Assembly: GCA_905250125.1 (NCBI GenBank)
Contig: CAJNOL010001092.1
Location: 1 to 64,000, forward strand
DNA: 64,000 nt
Origin: Rotaria sordida
Taxonomy: Eukaryota > Rotifera > Eurotatoria > Philodinida > Philodinidae
Direction of reading: 5' to 3'
Every line of letters begins with the position of its first letter. Position 1 is the stretch's first letter. The position numbers and the translations under genes were made by a program. A model generated the notes under the pieces. That model did not search any database, was not told where the DNA came from, and saw only the letters and a list, made by a program, of their open reading frames with translations. Of the stretch, positions 13,725 through 32,140 are shown piece by piece.

Positions 13725-14093
13725 TCGAAAAAAGTTTTATCGAATTTTTTATGTTAGTTAGATGGAAAATAGCTTTGACTTCTACTAGAAATACTGAAGA
13801 TCCCGGTAGGAAAATATCTGAAAGAAGAGGATCATTCAGATTCTCACAATCCTTAAAACTCATATTAGAAGATCAGTTGACTAGCATAACCTTCAAAGAA
13901 CTCTTGTATTCTATGTATTGTGGCTGAACTATAAGATTTTTTTTTCTTTTAGAACATTGTAAAAATTTGAATGATTTTCTTGCTCTCTACATGTTCCTAG
14001 AAAATGACCTGAATATCCAGTATTTCTGGTAGAAGTCAAAGCTATTTTCCATTTAACCAGTACAAAAACAAAAACTTTTTCGCAAAAAGTGAT
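13725..14093. mobile_element. Foldback MITE
   Basis: Two inverted arms flank a short centre. The best block is atggaaaatagctttgactt (continuing ctactagaaatactg) at about 13762, which recurs inverted at about 14015-14053 with a few substitutions. Similarity continues outward (cgaaaaaagtttt) and inward (cattcagattctcacaat), so each arm is roughly 130 bp. It lies between convergent genes and has no coding potential. Confidence 0.65.
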
Positions 14094-14348
14094 TTGATAT
14101 ACGCTTATGTTAATTGTCAATACATTATAAACAAAAACAAATGTTTATTTATTCAAAAATAACGCGTATGGATTTGATCAAGAAAATAAATTTGATATAA
14201 TTTATGTATAAACTCTACATTTCTCTCTTGTTTTCATTTATTTTTAAGTTTATACGATATGCTCATTAGTGATTAACTTTGTTTTTGTTTTGAATCACAC
14301 AGAAAGAAACACTAAATAAATAAATGTTCGAATAAAAATAATTTCTAT

Positions 14349-15596
14349 TTAAATTCGCCAATCAAGTTGATTACTATCATGAGTTGTACTTGATGATCTA
14401 TTTCCTACTAGATAATCTTGTTCATGTTGAAATGTTGGATGTTCTCTTAATTGTTGTTGTCCACCAGCACTCATTTGTTCATATACTTGAGGATCAATTT
14501 TAACAACTGGTAAACGAACAAGTTCAACTTCAATAAGTGCACGTGGTTTCGAATAGGAAATAATTAAATTATGTGGAGATGGTGGTGTTTGAAGAGCTTC
14601 ACGTGGTAAAGAATGTTTAATAATTCGTTTTGGTGCAGGTTTATAAGGTAACCATTGTTCAACAATAATAGGACCTTTAAATTAATTTAATATGAAAATT
14701 AAAAAAATAAGAAAATGAAAAAACAAACAAACATACGCGGCTTTGGTGGCATGTCAGGATAACGATGAATGATTATCTAAGAAAGGATTAAAAAAATAAT
14801 TTTCTCTTTGTTTTTAGAATAAAGGAAAAAAATCTAACCTGTGGTGGTGGTTGTTTTGGTGGTGGAAGATATTTATTGTAAATAATTGGTTGATTTGATT
14901 CAATTGGTGGAGGTGGTGGTGGTTGAGTTTTAATAGTTATTGGTGGAGGAGTTCGAGGTTCACGTTGACCAATATGAACATGAATTGGTGGTTTTTGAAT
15001 TTCTGGTTTAATTAAAACTTCTTGAATTTGAACTTCAATTGGCTGTGGTGTTGGTGGTTGTAATTGACGTAAAAAAACTCTTTGTCTATATACTTGTTCT
15101 TGACTTTCACGTTCTTCATGAATTGGATTTGGATCTAAATTTAAGTCTGCCATTGAATCATCTAAACTAGTTGCCTACAGAAAAGAAAAAATAAAGATAA
15201 ATTTTTATTTCAAAATTTTTGTTTTTTTTTTCTTACGTGTCGTGTTGGTAAAGGACTTCGAAATTCTTCATCACTATATGGACTTTGTCCACCTGATCGT
15301 TGTACATTAGTTCTATTTTTAGCTTTAGTATCATATAGATAGGGTCGAAAAGCTGAAACATTTTCATAATCTCGATCAATATTAGGTTTTGTACTAATTT
15401 CTACTTGAGTTTGTGTTAAATCAATATGTTCACCAGTATTTTTTCCATGTTGAGTTAATAGATCTGTAACATAATTTGTAATTGAATTTTTTTTAGTTCT
15501 TCTTTTTGATGATTTTCTTTGTTGATCTTCTATAGATGATGTTTCATCATTGTAATCAGATGATGATAGATCGGCAGTCGTGGCCTGTTTGGCCAT
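14349..15596 (-). CDS. Proline-rich protein, unknown function
   Basis: Four exons: 15237-15596, 14839-15174, 14737-14776, 14349-14674. They sum to 1062 nt, or 353 aa. I do not recognise the family. Residues 1-50 are acidic/Ser-rich followed by a basic patch (KSSKRRTKKN). The middle, about 125-230, is highly proline-rich with polyproline runs (QPPPPPPIES, PPPKQPPPQ) and valine/isoleucine-rich phrases. The C-terminal third is less repetitive, with GPIIVEQWLPYKPAPKRIIK and a hydrophobic LIEVELVRLPVVKIDPQVYE. There is no signal peptide or membrane segment. The composition suggests a cytoplasmic structural or SH3/WW-binding protein, but that is inference. Start chosen as the first ATG of an open exon with clean splicing downstream. 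The exon-1 frame runs uninterrupted from it. Confidence 0.8.
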
Positions 15597-16042
15597 TGTT
15601 TTATAATATATATTCTAAAGGTAACGAATTACACTATTTGTTTACTTATAAATCATGTAAAAAAAAAAAGACGTTTACAAAATTATATATATATCAGTCC
15701 TTGTTATGTGTATACATAAGCAGCCAATCGTAGACAAAGTGATATGTTGCTTTTTTTACCTTCAAATCATTGTCAGTCATTACACTTTTTTTCTTTCTTT
15801 CTTACTTTTTCAGTGTGAATAATCGATGGTATTTAATCATTCATGCGCGAACCATAAATCAAAATGAGGATGGTGTTATTGATAAATAACGTCTGGAGTT
15901 TGTTTTTTTTCATTACAAAAAACTTATATAAGAAAGAATCTATTTTGAACAATTCAACTTTTTGTTATTCAATATAAGTATATTGTTAATTGAAAATTAT
16001 TATAAAAGTTTCGATTTTTTTATCACTTTTTCAGAATTTATC
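15597..16042. other. Spacer upstream of the proline-rich gene
   Basis: No gene seen. This should contain the promoter of the minus-strand proline-rich gene; no specific element can be defended. Confidence 0.4.
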
Positions 16043-16858
16043 TTACGAGGAAAGGTTCTCAACTGATCAACGCTGTTTTCAATGATATTTTTTCCATGTG
16101 TTGGTAACAGTATTCTAAGAAAAATATTAAGAGGATTTGTGTCCATGTGCCTTTCTTCGAAGGTGATTACCATTTTACCGATTTTTTTTTACCTAGTACA
16201 ACGTACAGTGCGGGTCAAAAGTCTTGTACTATTTTTTTTTCTTTTGAGTCATGTATTAAAACTACATAAGATTAATTTAATTCAATTATATGTTTGGATA
16301 GCAGAGATCGAGTACTATATATACCTGTTCGATTGAGAAAATTGTTGAATATAAAATACAATACGAAAAACAATCTTTAGTACTAAGGAAAAAAATGACA
16401 TAAAAAACGACAAAATGATATTGTTGTTATAGGATACTTCCATAGTCAGTCAACCATGAAAAACATAAAATATGCCGAAAACTTTTCCTTTTATCAGACT
16501 CTGTAGAGCTTTTTTTTTCACTGATTATTTTGATGAAAAAAAAAACATTTTGAATTTTATTGAGAAATGACGGTATTATAATCAAGATATTAAATACTGT
16601 GAAATACTGAGTGTTCCAAAATGTTTGCAACATAGTTTGTTTTGCAAATATCTCTGCACCACAGACAAATGATAAAATCTTGGTTTTTATTTCAAAAGAT
16701 GCATTGCATAAAGAAATTCCTATTGCACAACAAAAACCCTTCCAAACATTTTTATTATCATTAAACCCTCTTAAGATTTTTCTTAGAATATTGTCTCCCA
16801 CATATGAACAAAATATCATAGAAAATGGCATGGATCAGTTGAGAAGTTTTCCTCGTTA
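16043..16858. mobile_element. Foldback element, family 1
   Basis: An 816-bp unit has ~95-bp imperfect inverted arms at 16043-16138 and 16762-16858. The left begins ttacgaggaaaggttctcaa and the right ends ttgagaagttttcctcgtta. Just inside the left arm, gtccatgtgcctttcttcga is close to gtccatatgccattctttcg in the element at 59829-60470, which puts both in one family. The open frames inside are antisense mirror images of the arms, not genes. Confidence 0.75.
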
Positions 16859-18444
16859 GTTTATGTATTGAGGACTATGTTTTTGTAATTTTATCAAGTT
16901 TTTCTGGAATTTTTCGAAAAAAAAAAGTAAGTGTAAGTTTTTAGTTGAAGTTTTGTATCCACACCCCTCTATTACAAACCTTAGCAGCCGGATTCATTAT
17001 TGATTATATTTCCATAGCAACCGAGGAGAACAAGGCATTCGACTCCTTTCGTAGAGTTTCTTGAAATCTGTTTGTGAATGTTTTTGAATAGTGTAGATAA
17101 AAATTGATACTAAAGATATCAAGAATGATAGGTAATGATGCATTGATTTACCACAAATCATCCTTTGATCAACATAAAAAGCGTGAACTGATTGAGTCAT
17201 AAATTCTACAATATAATCATTTTTTAAATATATTCTAAGAAAAATGGCTACGACTTTTTGGAAGCAGAATTATTCAAAACTTACGAATATTCGTCGTTTG
17301 TAACGGATAGTATGGATGCGAGCGTGGATTTGTATAATCTCTTTACAAATCCACACTCTCAAGGATGGACCGGCGAAAAGTTCGTGATTGGTAGGAATGT
17401 TTATATGGAGCTAGCTAAGTGGTAATAGAACAAGAGGATATCTTTCGAGGCCCTTTTAGTCGTGGTTTAGTGTCAATAAACAGGCAATGATTTCTATCTT
17501 ACTTTTATCAATCGGTAAAATTTGTCGTGTTATTCAGTTTGCTCTAGGGAAGGTCTAGTAGATTCTGTTTTCCTGATAAGAAGAGTACTGTTGAATACAA
17601 TTGTTTATGATTATTTCATAACTGAAAATGAAAATTGTCATGAATAATAAATAGTATATCTTCATTCGAAGAAATTCACATTTAAGATATGATGAAGATC
17701 GAATACCTCTATAGTGCTTTATATAGTTGGATTGATTTTTGGAATTTTGTTTTTCTTTTTTTCAAAATAATCTTGTCTTGAAAGGATTAATCTATGAGTC
17801 TCATTAAAATTTCGAACATATATATGCGGAAAGATCACAATCCATTTAAAAAAAAAAAACTTTTTTTTACATAGGAAAATTCTGTTTCAAACCTAATGCT
17901 TTAAATATTCTACTACCTCCCATGATTGACCGAAAAAATGAAGAAGCATTTTGAGAACTTTCGCATCATCTGTTAATTTGGTTGTATTGCAAAAAATCAT
18001 AGAGATTATTTGAATGATTAGAAAAATGATAATAATTTAATATTGACACAATCTTGAAAAACTTCTATGCAATGGTGAAAATAGTTTGCAAAAGATGTTT
18101 TGTTTTTAATATAAAAATAACTGTGAACGAGTAGAGAATTCAGTATAAGAAGCGACAGGTAGTAAAATATTTAAAATCAATTTTTTTGCTGTTCAACGAT
18201 AAAGAATATGTGAAAGATTGTTTTTCGTTCTATTCTTTTGATTATTTGTCTTGGAATCCAATATGATTTCTTTCATATAGAATTCAGACTTGTCAGAGCG
18301 AAAAAAGAAAAGAAAAAGAAGGCATCGAAAGAAAACCTTCTCGTTGATTGGATATAAAAAAACAAAACAGAGAATTTTTTCTTAAAGTTGAGGGTAAATC
18401 AAAAAAAAAAACGCTTATTTGGTATGATTATTTAAAATTAATTC
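16859..18444. other. Spacer upstream of the fucosyltransferase gene
   Basis: No gene seen. It contains the perfect hairpin listed separately at 17320-17358 and otherwise looks like decayed AT-rich sequence. Confidence 0.4.
17320..17358. repeat. Perfect 15-bp stem hairpin
   Basis: gagcgtggatttgta at 17320-17334 is the complement of tacaaatccac(a)ctc at 17344-17358, with only one or two irregular positions and a 9-nt loop. It sits in a locally GC-richer patch. Role unknown; it may be the core of a small palindromic repeat. Confidence 0.5.
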
Positions 18445-20661
18445 ATGAAGAATTCTTTATTATCAAAGTCTCGTTATATAGTTCGATATAATGATGATGA
18501 TCTTCGTCGTTTTCTATCAAGAATTACAATTACTAAATTTATTGGATTTGTTTTTGGAACTCTAATCACATTAATTATTATTTATTATTTATTACATGAA
18601 AATCAACCAAAACAAACATTCATATTTATAAATAAGAATTCTTCATATGAACGAAAATTTTCTCATCAATATTCTTTTGTAGCTAATGAAAAAGTAATTC
18701 CAGATTATGTAAATAAAATATTCGATAAAGCTCAATCACCAACATGTTTAGTTATAATTCGTACAGCTGATGGTGGTATTGGAAATCGAATGTTTTTATT
18801 TGCTAGTGCTTATGGTTTTGCTCGTCTTCATCAATGTAATCTTTATGTTGCTCCATGGATTATAAGAGATCTTCGTTCAATATTTCTTATTAATTTAAAT
18901 AATACACCTATTCATTTAATAACAAATGATTCAGTTGTTAATCAAACTGGAATCTATGGACGATATAGTGCATGTACTTTATTTAATGATTTATTAAAAG
19001 TTCCATTAAATTCAAATTTAACTCGATATGAAATGATTGGATTTTATCAATCATTTGGATATTTTATTAAATATAAAACAGAAATATCATATTTATTTCA
19101 ATTTAATCAAGCTTCAATTCTCAGAAATGTTGAATTAGTTGAACAACTTCTTCAAGGTTTGATTTCTCTTTGACAATGATTAGTCGTATCAAATTCAACA
19201 AAACACAGAAAAAAAGACAAAAAAATGAAATTAAATTCTAGCAATCTGTTGAAATTGAGACTAACGAGAGAGATTTCGAAAAAATGATTAATTGCTTTTA
19301 AGTCGAGACTAAAATGCAGTATTTCGACAGCAATAATCTAAGAGCTCGAACTGTCTTAAGTATATTTATAGCTCATTAGCATCTACATGAAGCAATTAAT
19401 CAATTAGACGACTTCAAACGTGAGTAGTTTAATTTTTGATTGAATTAATAATTAAATCAATCTTACAATAAACTTATCTTCTTGTTCAATCAGATAGACT
19501 GAGAGTTGTTTCTGAAGGTCACCAATGACCTATGTTTGTAGTAGGAAGGAAAATTCAATAATTTTGTATATCGTTCTGTCAAATAGACTAAAAGTCAGTA
19601 TAATCAATACATTAGAATCGACTTGAACCTTTTCGAATTATTAAGTTAATGATTTTAAGGTAAAGAAAAAAAAATTAAATTCGATTTTTCAATGATGTAT
19701 CTTAAGAAAATTTACGCATTAACTAATGAAGAATCTAGTCTCGAACACTTTTCTAATGTATTTAAGACATATAATGCTCTGTTTTTTAAGTTACATATGA
19801 ATTGAAACGAAAGAATTATTTTTTCTCGATATGAATTATTTATATAGAAATAATGAAAACCTAACATTTACTTGTTATGATTATTTTAAAGCAAAATAAT
19901 GATTCATATCTTCAAAAATTTCCACTATCCAATGTCACAATCTCATATGGTTGTCAATCAAAATTATAATTAGACAAATTTCTAAGCGTACATGTGTAAG
20001 ATTGAGAGTATAAACTAATATTTTTCAACATCAGATGAATTATATGTTAGAAAATAATGTTCTTTTATTAGAACTAGTTTTATTTTAAAAAATTCGTTAT
20101 AAAAATCTTTCAGTTATGAAAAATAAAAAGTAAATCTTTTTTTCCTTTTCAGTTGTTTGGAATATTTCATTAAATCTTGGTAATTATACAAAAGATAATG
20201 TAACTCATTATTATTTAAAATCTGTTTTAACTCGTCCACCAGCTCCATTAATACCTGTAACATGGATTGGAATTCATATACGTCGTGGTGATTTTTTAAC
20301 ATTTTTTAAAATTAATACAAGTATTGAATATTTAAATTTTGCAATGAATTATTATCGTCGAAAATATATTAATTGTCGTTTTTTAATAGCTAGTGATGAT
20401 AAAATTTATGCTAAAACATATCTGGGAAATAATTCGGATGTTTTTATAACTCCAACATCCTTTCATTCAGGAGAAGATTTAGCTGCATTAGCTTTATGTG
20501 AACATACAATTGTAACAGCAGGTACTTTTAGTTGGTGGGCAGGATGGTTAGCTGGTGGAAATGTTATTCATGATATTAATTATCCTGTATCATGGCAAAA
20601 TTGTATACGAGATCATTATTTTCCACCTTGGTTTCTTTTTCCACATAATAGAACTAGTTAA
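18445..20661 (+). CDS. Alpha-1,2-fucosyltransferase-like (GT11)
   Basis: Two exons, 18445-19156 and 20153-20661, sum to 1221 nt or 406 aa. GT11 enzymes transfer fucose from GDP-fucose in alpha-1,2 linkage to galactose-type acceptors in the Golgi lumen. Topology is type II: a short basic cytoplasmic tail, a membrane anchor at residues about 31-50 (FIGFVFGTLITLIIIYYLL), then a stem and catalytic domain with several N-glycosylation sequons. Family motifs present: GGIGNRMFLFASAYGFAR (the GxGNQxFxYA-like block), HIRRGDF (GDP-fucose binding), a LIASDD block, and TAGTFSWWAGWLAGG near the C-terminus. The 996-bp intron is long for this window. Start is the first ATG, which gives the cytoplasmic tail needed for a type II protein. 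Acceptor specificity cannot be read from sequence. Confidence 0.92.
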
Positions 20662-20683
20662 TAATGAAAAATTATTAATTTCA

Positions 20684-20689
20684 AATAAA
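20684..20689 (+). promoter_or_regulatory. Poly(A) signal of the fucosyltransferase gene
   Basis: AATAAA occurs 23 nt after the stop. The next gene converges from the right with only about 270 bp between stops, so the 3' UTR must be short. Confidence 0.45.
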
Positions 20690-20934
20690 TTTAATATTTC
20701 AATTAAGATTTTGTGTTTTTAAATAAAACATCTTGATAAAATTCTCTTGACATATCTATTTTTTGTTTTATATTCTTGTTTTGTTTTGTTTTGTTTTTCT
20801 TCGAGTAATAATGACAATGAAACAAAAATGGAGACAAAGCTAAAGAACAACTACAAACACACTACAAAATAAAAAGAGGCAAATATGTACACACGTGCAA
20901 CAAAGAAAAAATTTTAAAAAAAAAGAAATGTTAA

Positions 20935-27609
<6,675 letters not shown>

Positions 27610-30558
27610 GATTCAACAAATATATCGAGTAGAATCTTAAACTATTATATAAACAAAAGAATTATTAAAAAAATAAGAATGTAACACAAGTCATCCGAGA
27701 AGAAGTGCGCAATAAGGATCTTTTATGAATGTGTCTGCTTATTTGCAACGGACGAGTTATTTTATTGATGACTCATCTCTATCAATCAAGACATAAATTT
27801 TCCTCACCAATCATTTGTTTTTCTTTTCAATTCTATCATTTATCTTATAGTGACATCTCTCATCATATACATATAGGACGTTACAAAAGTTTTTTTTTTT
27901 TCTTTTTTGTTCAGTCTTTGTAAAAGTTGTATATTAAGGTCAAGTATTATGATATTATACATAGACATATTTAAGATCTCTAGATCTTGCACAACGTCTT
28001 ATTTTTATAATTCTTCCAGATCAGTCATAGATTATTTTTAGAATGACTCATGAGAACAATTCCGAACTATGATTTTATATAAAGAGAAAATTATTTCAAC
28101 GTACACGAAAGTCATGTCCTTTCGGTATGAGCTTCATATTACTAGTTCAGATTGCCGTTCAACTGTTGTTTACGCGGAGACGATTTATGCTGTCTCAATA
28201 ATAATTGAAGATGGTTCTCACTGAACATACTGACGAGGAGGCATTTCCAATTGATCAATGGTTTTCTCATAAAAAACAAATGGATTGTAGCTTATAAACT
28301 ATCTTGATTCCGAATATGACCATAAAAAATATCATCTTTGACCTTTATATGCTGGTTTCCTAGAAAATCCGTTTTTCAGGCTAACAAAAATTATACAAAA
28401 ACCGTTTTGAATCTACTCAGATTATAAAGAGGATATCGAATTGTATATTAGATAACAATCTAAAAAAAAAAGTCTTAAGTAAAATAACATCACCTTGAAG
28501 ATTTTTCTGTTGATATATTGATATACGTCTGTTGTATGCATTTTCTGTAAAAAAAAATCCTGTTTGAAAAATAAAACGTTCCTGTTTTCGAAGAAATTCA
28601 ATATGGTCTATAGTCTGGACGGGTCAAAAAAAATTTTTTAACAAAAATTTGTATGGAAAAATCAATTTTCTAGAAAAGCAATGTATGAAGTCCTTGAGGG
28701 ATTGATTGGCACTCGATAAATACATGATTAGCTTGTCGATGACTGAAAATAGTTTTATGTTCAATCGAAGAGGTTTGAATAGACCGAATTTCAATCCTGT
28801 TGCCGATATTATCTCTAATGATCAATCATAGTTATACGATTTGAATAGAGATAACAAGTGCAGTCGAAGGTTCGATTATTATAAAACAGTTCACGAATAA
28901 TCAAAGCTTATCGAAAGAACAGTTTAGACTAGTGAACTATACCATTTTTTTCTACAAAAATGTTCTCTAACGAACCTTATATAACTGTAATCTATTTAAT
29001 AGATAATTTAGCTCAATCTTAAAATCATCATTGTCTACGTAGGTGAAGTTAGCAGTCGATTCGAGTAATCTCAGCAGCAATTCGTCCAGGTAGTGTTCCA
29101 AGTAGAATTCGACATGCTCTATCGAATCGTTAAACCAAATTTAACAATTTCTCCTATCATAGTTTTACAAATTGAAAAAGACTAGTTTTTCACTATAGAC
29201 AATATGAAACTTGCGAGGTAATTCCAAGCGGTAGCTAGACATTTTTCTCAATCCGCCTAAAGTTGAAACGATTACGGAAACTGATTCGATATATATGTCA
29301 TAGATATGATTCAGACGTTACATCATCATGAGAGCGTAAGAGAAAACATTTTAATAATGAGTATCAACTACTTGTTTTAACCAATTGGAATGAGATAAAC
29401 GGTGACATAAGCAAATCTAAACTCCAATTTGTGATTAAATAGTGATTTGATGTGTAAAGATCAATAAGCCATTTTGTTTTGAAATAAAATTCTCATATTA
29501 AGAATTGATGACTTAGCCAATAAAAATTAAGCATCGTTGTTTTTTTCTTGCATAGATATCATTTACGAGCAACAATAAATCATAAACGTGAATATATTAA
29601 GACAAATTTTATTGACTCGTCCAATCATGTTATCATAAATGGAGAATATGTTATATCAAAAAAAAACTCTTTACATACTGCGTGTAGAGAATTCCCTAAG
29701 CTAGCAATTGGTACAAAAAAAAAGTATTTTGTATCCTTGCTCTATCTGTAAGATATACGACTTACAAATGAGACAATTATAAGATTATTAGAGAAGAGAC
29801 ACGCAAACCTACACTCTAATTCTTATAAATCTTTATCATATTCAAAGCTGAAGAGGAATGAGTCAATAATTATATTCTTTACTTAATGATTTAATTACTT
29901 CGAGAAAAAAAAACAGATTTTATGTACAGAGAAAATTGTTTTCAGAAGCACATGTGTTGCTTTTTTCTTTATTTGTTTTGTTGAATTTGAAAAAATATTT
30001 TGTATTTTTGGAAAATAAACAAACTACTCACAAAAGATTAAAAAAAAAACTACTTTTCATGTCACTATCCATCAATGGTAACCGAAGTTGTCAAACTACC
30101 GTGCACATAGAGAAGCACACCTGACCAATCTGCTTGCATTATTGGTTTACTGGAGAGGACAATATTCTGTTTCAATAGTTGTTTTATTAGTGACTCTTCT
30201 GAAACCATTATGATGGATAAAGGATTAGGTCTGTTCTATTTCAATTTCAATTTTGTCATTCTTTTTTCAGATTTATTTTTGCTTTTATTTTGAATGCTGT
30301 TTTTTATTTTGTTCTTCTCCGGAATCTGATTTTCTCTAATACATATTATCGTACTTTCAATTGTGGTATAGAACTCTGATGAGTGTTTATACTTTAATAA
30401 ATTACATAAAATGGATTGACGAATTAAACTCTGCATTTCTTTAATTATTCTAAATAAAGCACAATAATTTATAATTCTATCATTTATTTAAATTCAACTT
30501 TCGAGGAAATCTTTTCAAGTGCCTTTCTCAGGTTTTGAATGATTTTCTGCCCGTAGAT
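27610..30558. other. Gene-free spacer upstream of AMPK
   Basis: About 2.9 kb without a gene, presumably including the AMPK promoter in its left part. Open frames up to 67 codons show no family resemblance and no splice-linked partners. I see no clear transposon ends. Confidence 0.45.
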
Positions 30559-31416
30559 TAGGGATCTGCAAAACCACTAATTTTTAGTTCCGGTCCTGAT
30601 AAAATTTTTCTCTTGGTCCCGGATTCTGGTCTCAGATTAAAGTTTTGTATTAACTTTAGTCTCGATTTCATATATCCAGTTTCCTTGCTAAAATCAAATG
30701 ATTATTTATTGATATGGATTACCCTTTAAATACTTATATAAAATCTACATGAATAATTTTGGTTCACTAATAGTACGAACATTTATTTATATACATATAT
30801 CCAATCTAAAAATATTCAAAACTAGGTTTTTTGTTGGTTCTAGTTACACTACTGAGAAAGTTTTTTTAGAACTCGTCGTTCTTGAATACATATGAAATCT
30901 CTATGAATAATCTTGAATTAATGTTATCGTTAGAATAAAATTTAATCTGTCAAAATTCAGGAGTATCAAAACTACGATTTCTATTTTTAGAGGTAGTTCT
31001 AGGACATGTCTGAAATTGATTCGAAATTTTAAAGAATATTTATTTTCAAGTACTATTATCATTGACAAAAAAAACAAACGACGACTTGTATTTATTTGTT
31101 GTCTGCTGAGGCAATAAATAAAGGAATGATTGAACTATTATCGAAATAAACTTATGTATATTGTGATTCACATAGTCACAAAATCAGACAAGTTATTGCA
31201 AAATTCCGAATCTTGAACACAAAATTAGGATCTCTCAGGAATTTTTATCAAGATTGTAAGAAAACTTATTGGTTTTTAGATCTTTGATCACAAAAATTTT
31301 AATATGAAAATTAATAGTCTAGTTTAGTTCTTAGTAAAAAAAAATACCGAGATGAGCTTGAAATATTAGTCTCGGTTCCGGCAGGATCAGGATCGGGACT
31401 AACTTGCAGATCCCTA
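30559..31416. mobile_element. Non-autonomous hAT element
   Basis: Perfect 13-bp inverted ends TAGGGATCTGCAA lie at 30559-30571 and 31404-31416; this sequence is typical of hAT-superfamily termini. The flanking octamers are ccgtagat and ctacagat. They agree at 5 of 8 positions and the three differences are all transitions, consistent with a decayed 8-bp target duplication. The 858-bp interior is AT-rich and has no transposase frame. Subterminal zones carry inverted ggtcc/ggacc and ccggat phrases. Confidence 0.8.
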
Positions 31417-31623
31417 CTACAGATACTGTTTAGTGTTCTAGTAAATACGTCAAACTAGAATGAACTTATGACTTATTCATAGTCTATTTATGACCTTGAG
31501 GAGAATCTTTATAACTTCATTACTGAAAAAAAGATACAGAGCTCGAAGTGGTTTCAAATTAAAGCCGATATCCTTTCACAGTTTTCGTCCGAACAAAATT
31601 TCCAAATGCACTTCGATTCATTT

Positions 31624-31680
31624 TTCCCTCGACTGAAAGGAGGGTCATATGAAAGAAAATAGTTTGTCTGTCTGTGTCAG
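31624..31680. repeat. Dispersed leader repeat, copy 1
   Basis: This copy reads tccctcgactgaaaggaggg then tcatatgaaa and a tgtctg run, ending gtgtcaggg. A near-identical copy starts at 33247, and more diverged copies start at about 34127 and 34468. At the first two sites the repeat leads directly into a minisatellite or a ggtcaaaaaaacatcga unit. Confidence 0.75.
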
Positions 31681-31832
31681 GGCCAAAAAAACATCAAGGG
31701 CAAAAAAACATCGAGGGCAAAAAAACATCAAGGTCAAAAAAACATCGAGGGCAAAAAAACATCAAGGTCAAAAAAACATCAAGGTCAAAAAAACATCAAG
31801 GTCAAAAAAACATCGAGGGCAAAAAAAATCAA
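31680..31832. repeat. 17-bp minisatellite, about 9 units
   Basis: Tandem copies of ggtcaaaaaaacatcaa, alternating g[g/t]c and ca[a/g] variants. Because 17 is not a multiple of three, the Lys-rich reading through it cycles through all three frames; it is not evidence of a protein. Confidence 0.9.
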
Positions 31833-31846
31833 AGATTAAAGATCCA

Positions 31847-32140
31847 AGTTTGACCAAAGGTTTTCGGGGTCGAGGAATCCATTGTCACCATTAGTTTTTC
31901 GGAATTTTTTTTACATGACTTTTTTTTGCTAAAAAAGGCCTTTTTTGAGGAAAAAGTGATTTTTCATAAAGTTTGACCAAAGGCTTTTGGGGTCGAAGAA
32001 TCGATTGGCATCATTAGTTTTTCGAAATTTTTTTCAGATGACTTTTTTTTGCTAAAAAAGGCCTTTTTTTGAGAAAAAAATAATTTGTTATAAAGTTTGA
32101 CCACAGGTTTTTGGGATCGAAGAATCGATTGGCATCTACT
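31847..32140. repeat. ~123-bp tandem repeat, about 2.4 units
   Basis: Units start with agtttgaccaaaggttttcg at about 31848, 31971 and 32093, each running through gaagaatcgattggcatcat and a T-rich gctaaaaaaggcctttttt block. The third unit breaks off after about 45 bp. It directly follows the 17-bp minisatellite. Confidence 0.85.

Noticed and set aside
31680..31832. CRISPR-like array
   Set aside because: The units are contiguous with no spacers, and the genome is eukaryotic; this is a minisatellite.
31649..31894. Lys-rich 81-codon frame resembling a histone-H1-like tail
   Set aside because: It is the 17-bp minisatellite read through; the pattern arises because the unit has no stop in any frame.
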